Part shown: positions 19,657-27,508 of the stretch, in pieces
Position numbering within the stretch: position 1 is the stretch's first letter
How the letters are laid out: every line of letters starts with the position of its first letter
Assembly: GCA_963695405.1 (NCBI GenBank)
Contig: CAVOGJ010000019.1
Coordinates: 248,001 to 312,000, forward strand
Length of the DNA stretch: 64,000 nucleotides
Direction: 5' to 3'
Source: CAVOGJ01 sp963695405
GTDB lineage: Bacteria; Planctomycetota; Planctomycetia; Pirellulales; Pirellulaceae
Program-made: the position numbers and the translations under genes
The notes under the pieces: model-generated
What the model was told of the DNA's origin: nothing
What the model saw: the letters and a program-made list of their open reading frames with translations, nothing else
Database searches by the model: none

Positions 19657-19897
19657 GGCTTTGTCTCTCCCAGTGGCTCTCCGAATCCAACGATTCGGAA
19701 GCAGTATTAAGGTTGTCTGTCACATGCGTGATGGAAGGTCTCAATTGCAAGGGCTGTGCCAGCTGGACGGACGGAGCACCCGACCGCGGTCTCTAAGTCC
19801 TTGCTGTGCAACGAGAAAAAAAAATGTTTTTTGCCCCTGTCGCGGCCAGGCCCAGCCGCGGGGCCAGCCGGGCCGGGTGAAAACCACCCAGTGGCGG

Positions 19898-19943
19898 CCT
19901 GTCCTGGGCCGGCTCACAGCGGGTCAAAATGCCCCAGGACAGG
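19898..19943. promoter_or_regulatory. Inverted repeat upstream of rpsB promoter
   Basis: CCTGTCCTGGG and CCCAGGACAGG form a perfect 11-bp inverted repeat separated by 24 nt. It lies about 80 bp upstream of the predicted promoter, so it may be a protein-binding dyad or the end of an unseen transcript. Confidence 0.35.
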
Positions 19944-20023
19944 GTCGTTCTGAGGCCGTCCCGGGACCCTCGCGAATCGCAGTCGGTTGGCTCTTCGGAC
20001 ACCCGGATCGGCGACGCGTCGCA

Positions 20024-20053
20024 TTGACCATTGCCCTTTCGCGGTGGTACACT
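20024..20053 (+). promoter_or_regulatory. Sigma-70-type promoter for the rpsB cluster
   Basis: TTGACC (20024-20029), an 18-bp spacer and TACACT (20048-20053) resemble a housekeeping promoter. The resulting leader before rpsB would be about 210 nt, long enough for feedback control by S2, which is known in other bacteria; that is inference. Confidence 0.5.
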
Positions 20054-20269
20054 CGTGCGTTTCACCCGGTGCCGGGTGGCGCTGGTGGGATAGCGAATCG
20101 TGCTTCGCACAACCCTGTTCCGCGCCTGACAATCTCTTCGTTGGTCCTTCCCTCGAACGGTGGCCCGTCCCGAGGGTTCCGTGGTGCTATCGGCCGGGCA
20201 AAGAAGCCGGTCGTGTCGCATTGGATGGAAGGTCGCCAGCGTTCGCCGTTCGAAAGAAGGAGCCATTGC

Positions 20270-21058
20270 GTGTCGAGTAACCTTGTGCAGCGATTAATTG
20301 AGGCGGGAGCCCATTTCGGTCACCGGGCCAGCCGCTGGAATCCCAAGATGGCACCGTACATTTACGGTCGCAAGAATTTGATTCACATCATTGATGTGCG
20401 GGAAACCGTACGCGGGCTATTGCGTGCCAAAAAATACCTCCGCGAGGTTGCCGCCTCGGGGGGACTGATTCTTTTCGTCGGCACCAAGCGACAAGCCAGC
20501 GAGACAATCGAGCGCGAGGCAGCACGGGCCCAGATGCCCTTCGTCAGTGAACGCTGGCTGGGTGGAACACTGACGAATTTCCGTACCATTCGCAGTCGCC
20601 TGAGCCGATTGGAGGAGTTGGAAACGCTCCGCGAGTCGAACGAAATTGCAAACTACTCGAAGAAAATGCAGTCGGCCCTCAATCGTGAATACCGCAAGAT
20701 GTATCGCAACTTGAACGGCATGCGGACAATGAACCGGTTGCCGCACACGATCGTAGTGATCGATCCCAAGAAGGAAAAAAACACCGTCAAGGAAGCCAAG
20801 AAACTTGGCATCACCACGGTCGCGTTGATTGATACCGATTGCGACCCGGACGTGGTGGATTTGCCGATTCCCGGCAACGATGACGGCATTCGATCGGTGG
20901 AGCTGATTGTCACCGAATTGGCCAATTCGATCGCCGATGGCTTGGCAGATTCCGCGGCCATGAAACAGGGTGCTGACGAGACTCCCCAGGATGCCTCCTC
21001 GGAACCGGTAGCGGTCGATTCAGAGGCAGAATCGAGTGTGGAGGCCACGGCCGATTAG
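20270..21058 (+). CDS. rpsB: 30S ribosomal protein S2
   Basis: 262 residues from a GTG at 20270, chosen because AAGAAGGAG lies 8 nt upstream and the S2 family begins there (SSNLVQRLIEAGAHFGHRA). Conserved S2 stretches include WNPKMAPYIYGRKN, RWLGGTLTNFRTI, MNRLPHTIVVIDPKKE and LIDTDCDPDVVDLPIPGNDD. The C-terminal ~35 residues are an acidic tail. It is the first gene of the classical rpsB-tsf-pyrH-frr cluster. Confidence 0.97.
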   Translation: MSSNLVQRLIEAGAHFGHRASRWNPKMAPYIYGRKNLIHIIDVRETVRGLLRAKKYLREVAASGGLILFVGTKRQASETIEREAARAQMPFVSERWLGGTLTNFRTIRSRLSRLEELETLRESNEIANYSKKMQSALNREYRKMYRNLNGMRTMNRLPHTIVVIDPKKEKNTVKEAKKLGITTVALIDTDCDPDVVDLPIPGNDDGIRSVELIVTELANSIADGLADSAAMKQGADETPQDASSEPVAVDSEAESSVEATAD

Positions 21059-21290
21059 CGTACTGATACGAAGACCGTGGAAGGCTGGGCAACCCCGTTT
21101 GACGAGCTAGAGATCCCTGAGCCCCGGGTCTGACTTGTCCTGGGACTACGCATGGTGCCTACCGCAGCTAACAAGGCTTGCGGTTGGTTTTTCATCTTCG
21201 ACCCCACGTTGCCCGTAGCGGCCGACGGTGTGGTTTTGTTCGTGAATTCATTTATCTCCTGGAAAACACAAGAGGACGCGAGGAAAGACT

Positions 21291-22124
21291 ATGACAATTA
21301 CGGCCGCCGACGTGAAATCGCTTCGTGAGCGAACCGGTTTGCCCATGATGGACTGCAAGAAGGCCCTTGAAGAGGCAGGCGGCGACCAGGATAAGGCCGT
21401 CGATATGCTCCGTGAGCGCGGGGCCCAGGTCCTCTCCAAGCGGTCCGATCGTGAAACAGCTTTCGGACGCATGGGTATCTATACGGGCGACACAGTGGGA
21501 GCCATGGTGGAGCTGAAGTGCGAGAGCGCACCGGTCACGAAGAATGAAGAGTTCATCACCTTAGCAAACGACCTGGCCCAGCAATTGGCAACCGGTCCGG
21601 GTGCCGCCACCGCCGACGACCTACTCGACCAGCCGTCCCCGAGCAAAAGTGGGCAGACGCTGCGTGAACAACGCGACGATCTCTTCAACCGCATCCGCGA
21701 GGTATTCAATGTCGGCCGGATGGTTCGGTTCGATGGACCAAGCGGCGGTTACAGCCACAATGCCGCCACGGTGGCCGGCGTGTTGCTGGAGGTGGAAGGG
21801 GGATCGGAGGAAGATGCGAAGAACGTCTGCATGCACATCGCCGCCATGCGTCCTCAGGCCACAACGGTCGAGGAACTCGACCCGGCCATCGTGCAGAAGG
21901 AGCGTGAGATCCTTACGGCGGCCGCGAAAAATGAAGGTAAGCCAGACAACATCGTGGAAAAGATGGTCGAAGGTCGTTTGAAGAGTTTTTACGCCGAATC
22001 GGTGTTGCTGGAACAACAATTTGTGGTTGGTGACGGGAAGGACAGCGTCGGTGCCTTCGCCAAGGATAAGGGTATGAAGATCAAGCGCTTCGTGCACTGG
22101 ATTCTCGGTGAGGAAACCGCCTAA
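21291..22124 (+). CDS. tsf: Elongation factor Ts
   Basis: 277 residues; GAGGAAAG precedes the ATG. The N-terminal UBA-like module (VKSLRERTGLPMMDCKKALEEAGGD) and the core (GRMGIYTGDTVGAMVELKCESAPVTKNEEF) are family hallmarks, and the C-terminus has YAESVLLEQQFVVGDGKDSV. EF-Ts recycles GDP from EF-Tu. It lies 232 bp after rpsB; the spacer contains no clear gene. Confidence 0.97.
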   Translation: MTITAADVKSLRERTGLPMMDCKKALEEAGGDQDKAVDMLRERGAQVLSKRSDRETAFGRMGIYTGDTVGAMVELKCESAPVTKNEEFITLANDLAQQLATGPGAATADDLLDQPSPSKSGQTLREQRDDLFNRIREVFNVGRMVRFDGPSGGYSHNAATVAGVLLEVEGGSEEDAKNVCMHIAAMRPQATTVEELDPAIVQKEREILTAAAKNEGKPDNIVEKMVEGRLKSFYAESVLLEQQFVVGDGKDSVGAFAKDKGMKIKRFVHWILGEETA

Positions 22125-22238
22125 GCAGGGGCAGAACAACCCCTACGGAAAACGGCTGGGCCTCCCCTTCTCGGATGGATGGAAGGGAGTAGATTCGCCG
22201 CGGGAAGGTGGGCTTGATTAGCAATCAGGGAGTCGTCG

Positions 22239-22995
22239 ATGAGTTCTGAATTGAAACGGCCCGCGTTTCGCCGCGTCGTCTTGAAGCTGTCCGGAGAAAG
22301 CTTCGCCCGCGCCGGCGAACGTGGCATCTGCATGGATGAGGTTGTCGATATGGCTCGGCAAATCATCGATGGGCAGAAGCTGGGTTGCCAAATGGCCATT
22401 GTCATCGGCGGTGGGAATATTCTCCGCGGCGGTCAGTTCACCTCGACAAACGGCAGTATCCAAGAAGCCACCGCCCACTATATGGGAATGCTGGCAACCG
22501 TGATCAACGGACTTGCTCTTCAAGATGCGCTCGAGTCGCTCGGGGTGCAAACGCGGCTGATGACAGCGGTCAAGATGGATGGCGTGGCCGAACCTTACAT
22601 CCGACGCCGTGCGAAACGTCACCTTGAGAAGGATCGCATTGTGATCATGGCGGCCGGTACGGGAAGTCCCTTTGTCACCACCGACACGGCAGCGGCCCAG
22701 CGAGCGCCTGGAGATCGAGGCGGATATCGTGCTTAAGGCGACTCGCGTCGACGGCGTCTATAGCGAGGACCCTGAGAAAAATCCCCATGCGGTCCTCTTC
22801 CGGGAACTCGATTATGCCAGTGTCATCGAGAAAAACCTCCGTGTGATGGATCAAACGGCGATTTCGCAGTGCATGGAACATGGCATGCCCCTCCTGGTGT
22901 TCAATTACAAGCGTGATGGGAATATTGCTCGCGCCGTGAGCGGTGAACTCGTGGGCACACTGATCTCCAGCGGCACTCCAACCGCTGCTCACTAA
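22239..22995 (+). CDS. pyrH: UMP kinase, one frame break
   Basis: UMP kinase phosphorylates UMP to UDP. The N-terminal part reads FRRVVLKLSGESF, IVIGGGNILRGG and MAAGTGSPFVTTDTAAAQRA. The rest (LEIEADIVLKATRVDGVY to the stop at 22995) continues in another frame. The break is near 22698-22706 (GAGCGCCTGGAG), where one surplus C would restore RALEIEAD exactly. Both halves are well conserved, so a sequencing or assembly insertion is the simplest reading. Position third in rpsB-tsf-pyrH-frr is canonical. Confidence 0.93.
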
Positions 22996-23030
22996 GGCCA
23001 AGCTCCATGTCGTCCGGCATTGGATCGACA

Positions 23031-23072
23031 CCACTCGGATGACGCCACTCGGATGACACCATTCGGATAGCG
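23031..23072. repeat. Three tandem 14-bp repeats before frr
   Basis: CCACTCGGATGACG, CCACTCGGATGACA and CCATTCGGATAGCG lie head to tail in the pyrH-frr spacer. No function is evident; they lie in the untranslated leader of frr. Confidence 0.8.
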
Positions 23073-23143
23073 CCCGCCACGAAACCACAGAACTTCCGCT
23101 GAATTTCGAGCTGTAGGACGAAGAAAGAACTGCGAGGACCGAC

Positions 23144-23704
23144 ATGAGTTACGAAGAAATTCTCCTCGATGCCGAGGAACGCATGGAAAAGGCGGCCGAC
23201 ATGCTCAAAAAGAATCTCGCCGGCATTCGCACGGGCCGCGCGAATCCGGGTTTGGTCGATTCTCTTCGCGCCGAAGCCTATGGTTCGCCGACGCCGATCA
23301 AGCAACTCGCCTCGGTAACCGCTCCGGAACCGACTCAAGTCGTGATCCGTCCTTATGATGCCGGCACCATGAAGGACATTGAGAAGGCCATCATCTCGAG
23401 TGATCTTGGCTTGAATCCGCAGAACGATGGACGAGTCATTCGCATCAATATCCCGCCCTTATCGACCGATGTCCGCAAGAAAATGGTTGGCCGTATCAAG
23501 GATCTTGCCGAGGAGGCCAAGGTATCGATCCGTAATGTACGTCGTGACGCCAATAAGGCGGCCGATCAGGCGGAGAAAGAAAAGTCACTTTCCGAGGATC
23601 AGCGAGATGACCTGAAGAACGAGATTCAGGAGCTGACGAAGAAATTCGAGCATCAAGTTGGCGAGATCGCCAAGTCCCGCGAAGCGGAAGTGATGGACGA
23701 CTGA
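23144..23704 (+). CDS. frr: Ribosome recycling factor
   Basis: 186 residues, typical length. Conserved segments are LAGIRTGRANPGLVD, YGSPTPIKQLASVTAPEPTQVVIRPYD, DLGLNPQNDGRVIRINIPPLS and VSIRNVRRDANK. RRF with EF-G splits the ribosome after termination. It is the last gene of the rpsB cluster. Confidence 0.97.
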   Translation: MSYEEILLDAEERMEKAADMLKKNLAGIRTGRANPGLVDSLRAEAYGSPTPIKQLASVTAPEPTQVVIRPYDAGTMKDIEKAIISSDLGLNPQNDGRVIRINIPPLSTDVRKKMVGRIKDLAEEAKVSIRNVRRDANKAADQAEKEKSLSEDQRDDLKNEIQELTKKFEHQVGEIAKSREAEVMDD

Positions 23705-24095
23705 TCGACGAAGCGAGATCCGATCATCACACCGCAAAACCGCACGTCGGACGTCACACATGACGCTCGCTTATGACTCTTCCCTGTTTGGCGTCGTCAA
23801 CGGCTGGGAATCGCTACAGCTTCGTCCTGTTGGTGACAGGGATATCGATGCCGACCGGCATCACCCATTCCTGGTGACTTGCATCCAGGCCACGCGCATA
23901 TCTTGATAGAAACGGTCAGCCAGCGACGCCAGCGAAGCTACCTTAGCCAGCGCGACTTTCAGCGGCATCCAGGGCGATTCAGCACCGTTGACTGGAGGAG
24001 CAGCCTCCCGGCTTCCGATGAAGCTGATGCGGCGCGCCACGATATTCGCGCGGCGACTTTTCCATCTCCTTTTCTGTGGTCTGCGGGAGCCGAAC
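23705..24095. other. Gap between frr and the thioredoxin-like gene
   Basis: About 390 bp. A small hairpin (GATGCC-GACC-GGCATC near 23848) is present without a T-run. The open frame of the next gene extends upstream to 23988, but its ribosome binding site points to 24096. Nothing else is supported. Confidence 0.4.
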
Positions 24096-25259
24096 ATGCG
24101 TTGCCTTCGATTGTTTTCCAATCCTGTCGCGAAAAACTTGACGTTCGTTGGTCTCCTGACCTGGGCGAGTACCTCGGCACTCGCGCAAAGCGGCGCCCCC
24201 GTGAAACCGGCAGCGCCACCGACGAACTTGGCCGCCCCGCTCCGCAGCTCACAGAATGCTCCGTCAACGAAGGCCAACGCGAACACTGCTCCGGCAGCCA
24301 ACGCGAACGGCGTCGCGAACGCCGGGCCGATCAAGTTTGCGATGCCGGACACGAACGACGCCAATCTGCTGGTCGACTTCCTGGCTCAGATGATCACGTT
24401 CGAGCCGCAAACCAAGGAGGAGATGGAAGAATATCAGCGTAATGCACCCGGCTTGATGGACCAGGCAGCTCGCAAGGTGCTACAGATCGAAACAGACAAG
24501 GCATCCGACAACTATCGGTTCGCGGCGAAGTATCTCCTGGCCGTTGAAGCCATGAACGTGCACCTGGCGAATCCAACACGTCAACAGGAGATGTTCACTG
24601 AGATTAAACGCCAAATCTCCGTCCCCGAGGCCGATTCGGACGACTTGGACATCGCCATCACGTATGCCGAAGGCCTGGAGATGGCTGGCAACACCAAAAT
24701 GGCTTTTCAAGCTTATCGGGAATTTTCCCCGATCTTAATGCGCAGTAAAGACCCGCTCTTCAATGAACTGGGAACCCTCATGGCGGGTGCCGCACGTCGA
24801 CTCGACTTGCTGGGGAATCCGATCCAGGTCAGCGGCAAGCGGCTGGACGGTAGTCCCTTTCAATGGAACGAGTATCGTGGCAAGGTCGTGTTGATTGACT
24901 TCTGGGCAACTTGGTGCGGCCCCTGCCTTAAAGAGCTGCCGGAGATTCGCAAGGCGTATGACACGTATCATGCGAAAGGTTTTGACGTCGTGAGCATCAA
25001 CATGGACAACGATCGTGCCCGCCTCGACGAGTTCATAAAGAAGAACCCGGCACCCTGGGTCACACTGTTCGAAGGGGAAGATGCCACCAATCCCACGGCC
25101 GTTCAGTACGGCATCTCTGCCCTGCCCACCGCCATTTTGGTCGACACCAAAGGCAATGTCGTCTCGATGGACGCTCGAGGCGAGGAACTCGTGAAACAGC
25201 TGGAGCAATTGCTCGGCAAGGACTCGGTCGCGAGAAAAGGCTCGCTCTTCGGCCGGTAA
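24096..25259 (+). CDS. Exported TlpA-like thioredoxin-fold protein
   Basis: 387 residues from the ATG at 24096, which has GGGAG 8 nt upstream. Domains in order: a signal peptide (residues ~12-30, ending STSALAQ), an Ala/Pro/Asn-rich linker to ~80, a helical region (~85-240) and a C-terminal TlpA/AhpC-type thioredoxin fold with WCGPC at 273-277 and the cis-Pro segment ALPTAILVD. Such proteins work in the periplasm as thiol-disulfide reductants, often for cytochrome maturation or protein folding. The helical insert before the fold is common in planctomycete and Bacteroidetes relatives. The partner is unknown. Confidence 0.88.
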   Translation: MRCLRLFSNPVAKNLTFVGLLTWASTSALAQSGAPVKPAAPPTNLAAPLRSSQNAPSTKANANTAPAANANGVANAGPIKFAMPDTNDANLLVDFLAQMITFEPQTKEEMEEYQRNAPGLMDQAARKVLQIETDKASDNYRFAAKYLLAVEAMNVHLANPTRQQEMFTEIKRQISVPEADSDDLDIAITYAEGLEMAGNTKMAFQAYREFSPILMRSKDPLFNELGTLMAGAARRLDLLGNPIQVSGKRLDGSPFQWNEYRGKVVLIDFWATWCGPCLKELPEIRKAYDTYHAKGFDVVSINMDNDRARLDEFIKKNPAPWVTLFEGEDATNPTAVQYGISALPTAILVDTKGNVVSMDARGEELVKQLEQLLGKDSVARKGSLFGR

Positions 25260-25279
25260 CTCAATTCCTGTCGTTGGCG

Positions 25280-25318
25280 TATAATGGGGGCCTGCGTTGT
25301 AATCATCGCGAGGCCCCC
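25280..25318 (+). promoter_or_regulatory. TATAAT box and hairpin abutting the obg start codon
   Basis: A perfect TATAAT lies at 25280-25285 with no good -35. Immediately downstream, GGGGGCCT (25286-25293) can pair with AGGCCCCC (25311-25318), the last base being the one before the obg ATG. No Shine-Dalgarno sequence is visible in the loop. Confidence 0.4.
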
Positions 25319-26318
25319 ATGTTCGTAGATCGAGTCACCATTGAAGTTGAGGGAGGACACGGCGGCGCTGGCTGCTGCAGTTTTCGCCGTGAGCGGTTCA
25401 TTCCCCGCGGCGGTCCGGATGGCGGCAATGGAGGACACGGTGGCAGTGTGATGATCGTCGCCCAGGAGGGCGTCGATAACCTCTCCGCGCTGCGCAAAGA
25501 AACACTGGCGTGCCGAAGGCGGCCGCCACGGAGAAGGCTCTAATCGTCACGGCCGCAATGCCAGCGACCTGATCATCCGCGTGCCACCGGGGACGATTGT
25601 CATTGATGAAACGACCGATTTCGTTTTAAAGGACCTGTCGCGGCCGGGTGACAGCGTCACGGCGGCTCGGGGTGGCAAGGGGGGTCGGGGCAATACCCAC
25701 TTCAAATCTTCGACCAACCGAGCGCCTCGACAGTGCACGCCTGGCGAAGAGGGCGAACGGCGAAGGCTGACGCTCGAGCTGAAAGTGATCGCCGACGTGG
25801 GGCTGGTCGGGAAACCGAATGCTGGCAAGAGCACGCTGCTTAGCCGCCTCTCCCATGCTCGTCCCGAAATTGCCGCCTATCCATTTACGACCAAGCATCC
25901 GCATCTTGGCCGTGTCCAGCTGGATATGGATCGTTCCTTTGTCATGGCCGACATCCCGGGCCTTATCGAGGGCGCCCATTGAGGCGCCGGACTGGGTCAC
26001 GAGTTCCTGCGGCACATCCAGCGGGCAGGTATTCTGGTGCACTTGGTCGAGCCAACACCAATGGATGGTAGTGACCCCATCGACAACTACCTGGCAATTC
26101 GCGAGGAACTGGAGCACTACGACGAAGCGCTCGGGCGGCGTCCCGAAATCGTCGCTGTGACCAAGGCGGAACTGCCGTCAGCCAGCGAGGTCCATGCGAA
26201 GTTAGTCGCACGGCTCGACCACCCCCCGCTCCTGATCTCCGCCGTGACGGGGGAAGGACTGAATCAGTTGACCCATGCCATCGCCGATCAGTTGAACGCC
26301 TTGCCACAAGAACTCTAG
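25319..26318 (+). CDS. obg: Obg/CgtA GTPase, one frame break and one in-frame TGA
   Basis: Obg is an essential ribosome-associated GTPase. The N-terminal Obg fold starts MFVDRVTIEVEGGHGGAGC and carries GGPDGGNGGHGGSV. The frame breaks near 25497-25502; the other frame continues as KHWRAEGGRHGEGSNRHG. The G domain has VGLVGKPNAGKSTLLSRL (P-loop), DIPGLIEGAH (switch II) and VTKAEL (G4, an unusual VTKAE for NKxD). Right after GLIEGAH an in-frame TGA (25981-25983) replaces the residue that is usually Glu, and GAGLGHEFLRHI continues in the same frame. There is no C-terminal OCT domain, which is variable in the family. The lesions are probably sequence errors. Confidence 0.88.
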
Positions 26319-26529
26319 CCCCATATCGTTACGCTGGACATGACCGTAGCGGGGCAGAATTCTCCAGTTGTTGTATTCAGGCGCCCCATCACGCGGACTC
26401 ATGGTGAGATGCAATGGTTCCGCGAGCGTTGCGGCATCTGGCCGGGTACAAGTGATCGTGAATTTGCCCAGTGCGAAGCGACATGACGAACCCGAATGCT
26501 GCCAACGTTTGGCCCGCAAAGGAAGACTG

Positions 26530-27339
26530 ATGCTGAACGATCCACAGCAACCACTGATGGCTGTCGGAATCGGCAATTCGTGCGTCCAAGCTGGCTATTT
26601 TCCGCCGGCCACGGGCAGCCCCTCTTGGATCCCGTCGTGCCGCATTGTGGTTGACGCTCGCACAAACGATTGGCAAGCCCTCCGAGCCGCCATGCCCTCG
26701 GACGCGGCCGCTGATACACCGTGGTACCTTGCAAGCGTGTTTGCTCAAGCCACGCATTCACTAGCGGCGTGGCTGACATCTCAGTTCCCTGCTGCGCCAG
26801 TCCACCGTCTGACGAATTCGGACTTCCCCGTGGTCCTCAGCGTCGAGCAACCGGACAACGTCGGCACGGACCGCGTGGCAGCAGCGACCGCCGTCACGCG
26901 ACTAAAAGCCTGCCAACGACCCGCGATCTTTGCAGACGCCGGGACAGCGATCACGGTCAACGCGATCAGTCGAGAAGGTGAATTTCTCGGGGGCGCGATC
27001 CTGCCGGGAACGACCACGGCAGGAAAGGCACTTTTTGGTGCAACCGATCAGTTACCGGAAATCAGTATCACGGCGGAAAGCTGCCCACCGGCGGTCGGCC
27101 GGAGCACGCACGCGGCGATCGCCAGCGGTATCTACTGGGGGTCGGTGGGGGCCGTCGACTGGCTGATCCGGCACATGGCCGCCGAACATAAGTTGACGAA
27201 CCCGGAGGTCTTTGTGAGCGGCGGCTTTGGCCCGGCGCTTGCCAAACATCTGACGTGCCAGGTCACAAATGTCCCGGAATTGGTACTGAGTGGCATCGCC
27301 ATCGCAGCGAGGGAACCGGCGACATCTGGCGCCGATTGA
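26530..27339 (+). CDS. coaX: Type III pantothenate kinase
   Basis: 269 residues from the ATG at 26530 (GGAAG just upstream); the open frame extends to 26368 without family sequence. CoaX phosphorylates pantothenate, the first step of CoA synthesis. Family motifs seen: QPDNVGTDRVAAA, FADAGTAITVNAI (adenosine/phosphate-binding) and GAILPGTTTAGKALF. The first motif, normally DxGNT/S with a catalytic Asp, reads GIGNS here (MAVGIGNSCVQAG). This may be a true variant, a sequence error or a lineage difference. The gene follows obg in the same direction. Confidence 0.85.
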   Translation: MLNDPQQPLMAVGIGNSCVQAGYFPPATGSPSWIPSCRIVVDARTNDWQALRAAMPSDAAADTPWYLASVFAQATHSLAAWLTSQFPAAPVHRLTNSDFPVVLSVEQPDNVGTDRVAAATAVTRLKACQRPAIFADAGTAITVNAISREGEFLGGAILPGTTTAGKALFGATDQLPEISITAESCPPAVGRSTHAAIASGIYWGSVGAVDWLIRHMAAEHKLTNPEVFVSGGFGPALAKHLTCQVTNVPELVLSGIAIAAREPATSGAD

Positions 27340-27508
27340 CTCGACGCCGCATCGCACGTCACCACGGTGGAAGCCGCATGTTGTCGATTCGTCCCCTCGG
27401 ATACTGGCAATAGATATATTCAAGCGAATTTCCCCATTTTCTGGCTTCCCAGCAAATCCGCTGCTGGCGATGATATGTACGAAATTCTTAACGAATCGCA
27501 GCGATCCC

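Larger units (their letters stand above)
19657..20269. other. Leader and upstream region of rpsB
   Basis: About 610 bp without a gene. It contains an A-run/T-run hairpin near 19809-19837, the inverted repeat at 19898-19943 and the promoter at 20024-20053. The long plus-strand frame that precedes rpsB in frame from 19607 is not coding: it lacks any conserved sequence and ends in the true GTG start. Confidence 0.5.

Noticed and set aside
18676..19710. 344-codon plus-strand open frame across the 105-bp repeats
   Set aside because: Its length comes from the multiple-of-three repeat. It has no ribosome binding site and overlaps the receiver-like gene antisense.
22239..22995. Programmed frameshift in pyrH
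   Set aside because: There is no slippery heptamer or downstream stimulator. One surplus C in GAGCGCCTGGAG explains it, and many neighbouring genes have similar single-base breaks.
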